DNA of 64,000 nucleotides from assembly GCA_963741755.1 (NCBI GenBank), contig CAVUJG010000014.1:1-64000 (forward strand), in the 5' to 3' direction. A model generated the notes under the pieces. The model worked only from the letters and a program-made list of their open reading frames with translations, was not told the DNA's origin and searched no databases. Below, one piece after another: positions 60,716 to 64,000 of this stretch (the stretch's first letter is position 1; each line of letters begins with the position of its first letter). This DNA comes from Sva-07 sp963741755. GTDB lineage: Bacteria; Actinomycetota; Acidimicrobiia; Acidimicrobiales; Ilumatobacteraceae. The position numbers and the translations under genes were made by a program.

Positions 60716-62137
60716 ATGTCCCGCAGTTACATCGTGCGCACGTACGGGTGCCAGATGAACGAGCACGACTCCGAGCGGATCTCGGGGCTGCTGGAAGCCG
60801 ACGGACTGGTTCGCGCCGCCAGCGAAGCCGACGCCGACGTCGTCGTGCTCAACACGTGCTGCATCCGCGAGAACGCCGACAACAAGCTCTACGGCAATCT
60901 GGGACATCTCAAGACCTGGAAGGGCGAACGTGAGGGTCGCCAGATCGTGGTGTCGGGTTGCCTGGCGCAGAAGGACCAGGAACTCGTCGCCAAACGTGCT
61001 GGGCACGTCGATGTGGTGATGGGCACCCACAACGTGCACCGCGCCGCCGAACTGCTCGCTCAGGCAACCACCTCCGATCGCCCGATCACCGAGATCCTCA
61101 CCGAGGCCGTCATCGACGACCAGGCGCTGTTCCCCTCGGCGCTGCCCGCACGCCGCGAGACGTCGTACAACGCCTGGGTCACCATCCAGATCGGCTGCGA
61201 CAACAACTGTGCGTTCTGCATCGTGCCGGCCGTGCGAGGAACCGAGATCAGCCGACCGTACGACGAGATCCTCGCCGAGGTCGCCCAGCTGCGCGACGAC
61301 GGCGTCACGGAGGTGACGTTGCTCGGTCAGAACGTCAACAGCTACGGGCGCGATCTCCAGGTGGCGGCGCGTCAGGCCGGCGACGACTCGGTACGCCTGC
61401 GGCCGTTGTTCGCCGACCTGCTCCGCGACGTCGGTGCCGTCGAGGGAATCCGACGCGTGCGGTACACCAGCCCGCACCCCAAGGACATGCGTCCCGAGAC
61501 GTTCGCTGCGATGGCCGAGACCTCTGCGGTGTGCGAGCACCTGCACTACCCGCTGCAATCCGGCAGCGACCGTGTCCTGGCATTGATGCACCGCGGCTAC
61601 ACCGCCGAGCGATACCTCACCCGCCTCGCCGACGCCCGGGCGACGATCGACGACCTGGCCGTCTCGACCGACATCATCGTCGGGTTCCCCGGCGAGACCG
61701 AGGCGGACTTCGAACAGACCCTCGCCGTCGCGGCCGAGGCCGAGTACGACTACGCCTACACGTTCATCTTCTCGCCTCGCGAGGGGACCGAGGCGGCGTC
61801 GATGGAGGCCGACTTCGTCGACCCGGCGGTTGTCACCGAGCGATTCGAACGGCTCCGCCTCGTCGTCGAGCGATCGGCGCTGCGCCGCCATGAGGCACGA
61901 GTCGGACGGATCGAGGAAGTGCTCGTCGAGGGCCCGAGCAAGCGCGACCCCGCGGTCACCAGCGGCCGGACGCGCCAGAACAAGCTGGTGCACTTCGTGC
62001 CGCCACGTCCGCTGCGCACCGGAAGCTACGCCACCGTCGAGATCACGCGCGGGGCGCCGCACTTCCTCGAGGGCACCTTCGTCGAGTTCATCTCAGAGCC
62101 CACTCACAAGCTCCGCATCCCTGTCGCAGCCCTCTGA
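60716..62137 (+). CDS. miaB: tRNA-2-methylthio-N6-dimethylallyladenosine synthase MiaB
   Basis: 473 residues. MiaB adds a methylthio group to i6A37 of tRNAs. The N-terminal domain holds an iron-sulfur cluster by Cys in RTYGCQMNEHDS, VVLNTCCIRENA and VVSGCLAQ. The radical-SAM domain has IGCDNNCAFCIVPAVRG, VTLLGQNVNSYG and LHYPLQSGSDRVL. A C-terminal TRAM domain (VEVLVEGPSKRD-like part, GSYATVEITRG) ends it. Its substrate is made by MiaA, whose gene is one gene downstream; chorismate mutase lies between. Confidence 0.96.
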   Translation: MSRSYIVRTYGCQMNEHDSERISGLLEADGLVRAASEADADVVVLNTCCIRENADNKLYGNLGHLKTWKGEREGRQIVVSGCLAQKDQELVAKRAGHVDVVMGTHNVHRAAELLAQATTSDRPITEILTEAVIDDQALFPSALPARRETSYNAWVTIQIGCDNNCAFCIVPAVRGTEISRPYDEILAEVAQLRDDGVTEVTLLGQNVNSYGRDLQVAARQAGDDSVRLRPLFADLLRDVGAVEGIRRVRYTSPHPKDMRPETFAAMAETSAVCEHLHYPLQSGSDRVLALMHRGYTAERYLTRLADARATIDDLAVSTDIIVGFPGETEADFEQTLAVAAEAEYDYAYTFIFSPREGTEAASMEADFVDPAVVTERFERLRLVVERSALRRHEARVGRIEEVLVEGPSKRDPAVTSGRTRQNKLVHFVPPRPLRTGSYATVEITRGAPHFLEGTFVEFISEPTHKLRIPVAAL

Positions 62138-62167
62138 GCGCCCGGTCGGGGAAGTAGCGTCGGCAGG

Positions 62168-62470
62168 ATGAGTGAGGCGAGTGTCGATCCGCAGCTGGCC
62201 GAGTACCGCGCCAGCATCGACAACATCGACGCGGCATTGGTGCACCTGCTCGCCGAACGGTTCAAGATCACCAAGGCGGTCGGCCGCTACAAGGCCACCG
62301 TTGAACTCCCGGCGGCCGACGAGGACCGAGAACGAGTCCAGATCGAACGACTCCGAGCGCTCGCCGAGCAGTCCGGGCTCGATCCGGCATTCACCGAGAA
62401 GTTCCTGCGGTTCATCGTTGCCGAAGTGATCCACCACCATCAGCGCATCGCTGAGGGCGAGCAACTCTGA
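62168..62470 (+). CDS. Chorismate mutase, AroQ class
   Basis: 100 residues, all helical. It converts chorismate to prephenate for Phe/Tyr synthesis. YRASIDNIDAALVHLLAERF has the conserved Arg of the AroQ active site, and KITKAVGRYKATVELPAADE the Lys and second Arg; the last helix is FIVAEVIHHHQRIAE. Size fits a monofunctional mutase of the alpha (AroQ) type. TAGCGT ends seven bases before the ATG. Its stop overlaps the probable CTG start of miaA. Confidence 0.9.
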   Translation: MSEASVDPQLAEYRASIDNIDAALVHLLAERFKITKAVGRYKATVELPAADEDRERVQIERLRALAEQSGLDPAFTEKFLRFIVAEVIHHHQRIAEGEQL

Positions 62471-63381
62471 GAACCTCACCGCCGACTCGGGTTGCGATCG
62501 TCGGTTCGACCGCCTCGGGCAAGTCAGCCGTCGCGATGGCGGTGGCACGAGTGCTCGGCGACGTCGAACTCGTCTCGATCGACAGCATGCAGGTGTACCG
62601 AGGGATGGACATCGGCACGGCCAAGCCGACGGCCGCGGAGCGAGCTGAGATTCCGCACCAACTGCTCGACCTGGTCGAGCCGACCGACGAGTTCACCGTC
62701 GCCGACTTCCGTGACGCCTACGCCGACGCGCTCGCCGACATCAGCGGACGCCACCACCGAGCACTGCTCGTCGGCGGCACTGGCCTGTACCACCGAGTGG
62801 TGATCGACGACTTCGACTTGCCCGGACAGTGGCCCGATGTGCGCGCCGACCTCGACGCCGACCTCGACACGGCGGCGCTCTTCGAACGGTTGCGAACGCT
62901 TGACCCCGCGGCGGCAGCCAAGATGGAGCCGAGCAACCGCCGACGCATCGTTCGCGCGCTCGAAGTGACACTCGGCAGCGGACGGGTCTTCAGCTCGTTC
63001 GGGCCCGGCGTCGACGACTACTCACCGTCGCCGGTACGCCAGATCGGGCTGCGTTGGCCCCGCGAGGTGATCACCGATCGGATCGCTCGTCGCGTCGAGC
63101 GGATGATCGCCGACGGCCTGGTCGACGAAGTCAGGTCGCTCGCCACCGCTGGCTTCTCCCGAACGGCAGCCCAAGCCCTCGGCTACAAGGAAACTCTGGA
63201 GATGATCGACGGCAGGATCGACCAGGATGAGGCGGTCGCCATGATCGTCGCCCGCACCCGCCAGTTCGCCGTCCGCCAGGAGCGATGGTTCCGTCGTGAT
63301 CCACGCGTACGCTGGATCGACGTCGAACATGATGCCGTGGCCGAGGCAGCGCCCATCGTGATCGACGCTCTGACCGCATGA
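62467..63381 (+). CDS. miaA: tRNA dimethylallyltransferase MiaA, probable CTG start
   Basis: 304 residues if started at the CTG at 62467. MiaA adds the dimethylallyl group to A37 of tRNAs reading UNN codons. Motifs: P-loop VAIVGSTASGKSAVAMAVA, LVSIDSMQVYRGMDIGTAKP, LVGGTGLYHRVVIDD, and FRRDPRVRWIDVE at the end. No ATG, GTG or TTG exists between an in-frame TGA at 62452 and the P-loop, and the first ATG (62536) would remove Walker A. The CTG overlaps the chorismate mutase stop (CTGA), the same layout as ATGA overlaps elsewhere. Its stop overlaps dapF. Confidence 0.93.
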   Translation: MRTSPPTRVAIVGSTASGKSAVAMAVARVLGDVELVSIDSMQVYRGMDIGTAKPTAAERAEIPHQLLDLVEPTDEFTVADFRDAYADALADISGRHHRALLVGGTGLYHRVVIDDFDLPGQWPDVRADLDADLDTAALFERLRTLDPAAAAKMEPSNRRRIVRALEVTLGSGRVFSSFGPGVDDYSPSPVRQIGLRWPREVITDRIARRVERMIADGLVDEVRSLATAGFSRTAAQALGYKETLEMIDGRIDQDEAVAMIVARTRQFAVRQERWFRRDPRVRWIDVEHDAVAEAAPIVIDALTA

Positions 63382-64000
63382 CGACGCTGACCCTCACCAA
63401 ACACCACGGCTTGGGCAACGACTTCCTCGTCGCGTTCCATCCCGAGGTCGACGACCTCGCCGACTTGGCCCGGCAGCTGTGCGATCGCCGTCGCGGCGTC
63501 GGCGCCGACGGTCTGTTGGTCGCCGAGTCTGCCGACGGCTACGCGGCACGAATGACGCTCTACAACGCCGACGGGTCGCGGGCGGAGATGAGTGGCAACG
63601 GCATCCGCTGCTTCGCGCAGGCGCTCGCCGAACGCCGTGGCGACCTGTCGGACCAGCTGATTCTCACCGATGCCGGCGACCGGCTGGTGGTGCTCGACGC
63701 CACCGACGACCCCGCCACGGTCACCGCCCGTGTCGAAATGGGCGATGTGTCGCCGCTCGACGAACCGTCCGGGTGGGCGGCGCTCGGTTGCCACCCCGAT
63801 CGCCCGGTGGCTCACCTCAGCCTCGGCAATCCGCACAGCGTGGTCGGCGTCGACGAAGTGGCCGCGGTCGACCTCGCACACCTCGGCACGCAGGTCCCGC
63901 AGGTCAACCTCGAGATCGTCGAGCCGGGACCCGAGGCGAATGCGATCACGATGCGCGTCCACGAACGGGGTGCCGGCATCACGGAAGCCTGCGGCACCGG
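63378..64000 (+). CDS. dapF: Diaminopimelate epimerase, truncated by the window end
   Basis: First 207 codons, running off the window. DapF interconverts LL- and meso-diaminopimelate for lysine and peptidoglycan. Start MTTLTLTKHHGLGNDFLVAF with the family GNDFL, then CDRRRGVGADGLLV, the first catalytic Cys in MSGNGIRCFAQALA, LGNPHSVVGVDEV and, just at the edge, the second Cys in ERGAGITEACGTG. ATG at 63378 overlaps the miaA stop (ATGA), so the miaA-dapF pair is coupled. No stop appears before the end, so the gene continues. Confidence 0.95.
   Translation, partial: MTTLTLTKHHGLGNDFLVAFHPEVDDLADLARQLCDRRRGVGADGLLVAESADGYAARMTLYNADGSRAEMSGNGIRCFAQALAERRGDLSDQLILTDAGDRLVVLDATDDPATVTARVEMGDVSPLDEPSGWAALGCHPDRPVAHLSLGNPHSVVGVDEVAAVDLAHLGTQVPQVNLEIVEPGPEANAITMRVHERGAGITEACGT

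Overview
This is a high-GC window with the gene order of an actinobacterium. Informational genes are laid out as coaD, SepIVA-like, DUF177, rpmF, plsX, acpP, rnc, mutM, smc, ftsY, ffh, rpsP, KH protein, rimM, trmD, rplS and yraN. Further actinobacterial marks are a SigK/RskA-like pair, a mycothiol-type DinB-like protein, a GTP-dependent PEP carboxykinase and a LexA box of the CGAAC-N4-GTTCG type. I infer Actinomycetota, most likely class Acidimicrobiia (Ilumatobacter-like). That placement rests on gene order and protein style, not on a search.

Positions 1-7290 look like an accessory segment. They hold two overlapping tyrosine recombinases, a divergent Hin/resolvase-type serine recombinase, a VapBC-like toxin-antitoxin pair, a secreted beta-propeller protein, a 5'-truncated Lon-domain fragment and a lipoprotein with an internal duplication. 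Long non-coding stretches carry a 19-base repeat (copies at 2336, 5921 and 7038). From 7295 the sequence is core: an MBL-fold enzyme, rplU-rpmA, convergent pckG, rpmB, a FakA-like protein, recG, then the rsmD-to-rplS informational block. Next come yraN, an enoyl-CoA hydratase, a SulP transporter, an AddA/AddB-like helicase-nuclease pair on the minus strand, rpe, a TrmA-family RNA methyltransferase, an ECF sigma/anti-sigma pair and psuG. After these are two flavodoxin-fold oxidoreductases, a TauE-like permease, two tRNAs (His, Lys), beta-lactamase-like and acyl-CoA dehydrogenase genes, recA, miaB, chorismate mutase, miaA and the 5' part of dapF.

Three genome-wide habits stand out. First, many genes have a TANNNT -10 box only 6-10 bases before the start codon, so much of the transcription looks leaderless; this spacing also helps choose starts. 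Second, at least four unrelated families of short palindromic intergenic repeats occur, mostly just after stop codons or between convergent genes, where they could act as terminators. Third, thirteen genes, including smc, trmD and rimM that must work in a living cell, carry about sixteen single-base frameshifts, mostly one extra base. The simplest reading is uncorrected assembly indels, so broken genes here should not be taken at face value. Two genes, trmD and miaA, have no ATG/GTG/TTG in a usable place but do have a CTG exactly where the start should be.

Functionally the window combines translation and ribosome biogenesis, SRP targeting (ffh, ftsY), chromosome maintenance and repair (smc, recG, recA, mutM, AddAB), tRNA modification (trmD, miaA, miaB), phospholipid and fatty-acid handling (plsX, acpP, FakA-like, acyl-CoA dehydrogenases, enoyl-CoA hydratase) and amino-acid or cell-wall precursors (chorismate mutase, dapF).
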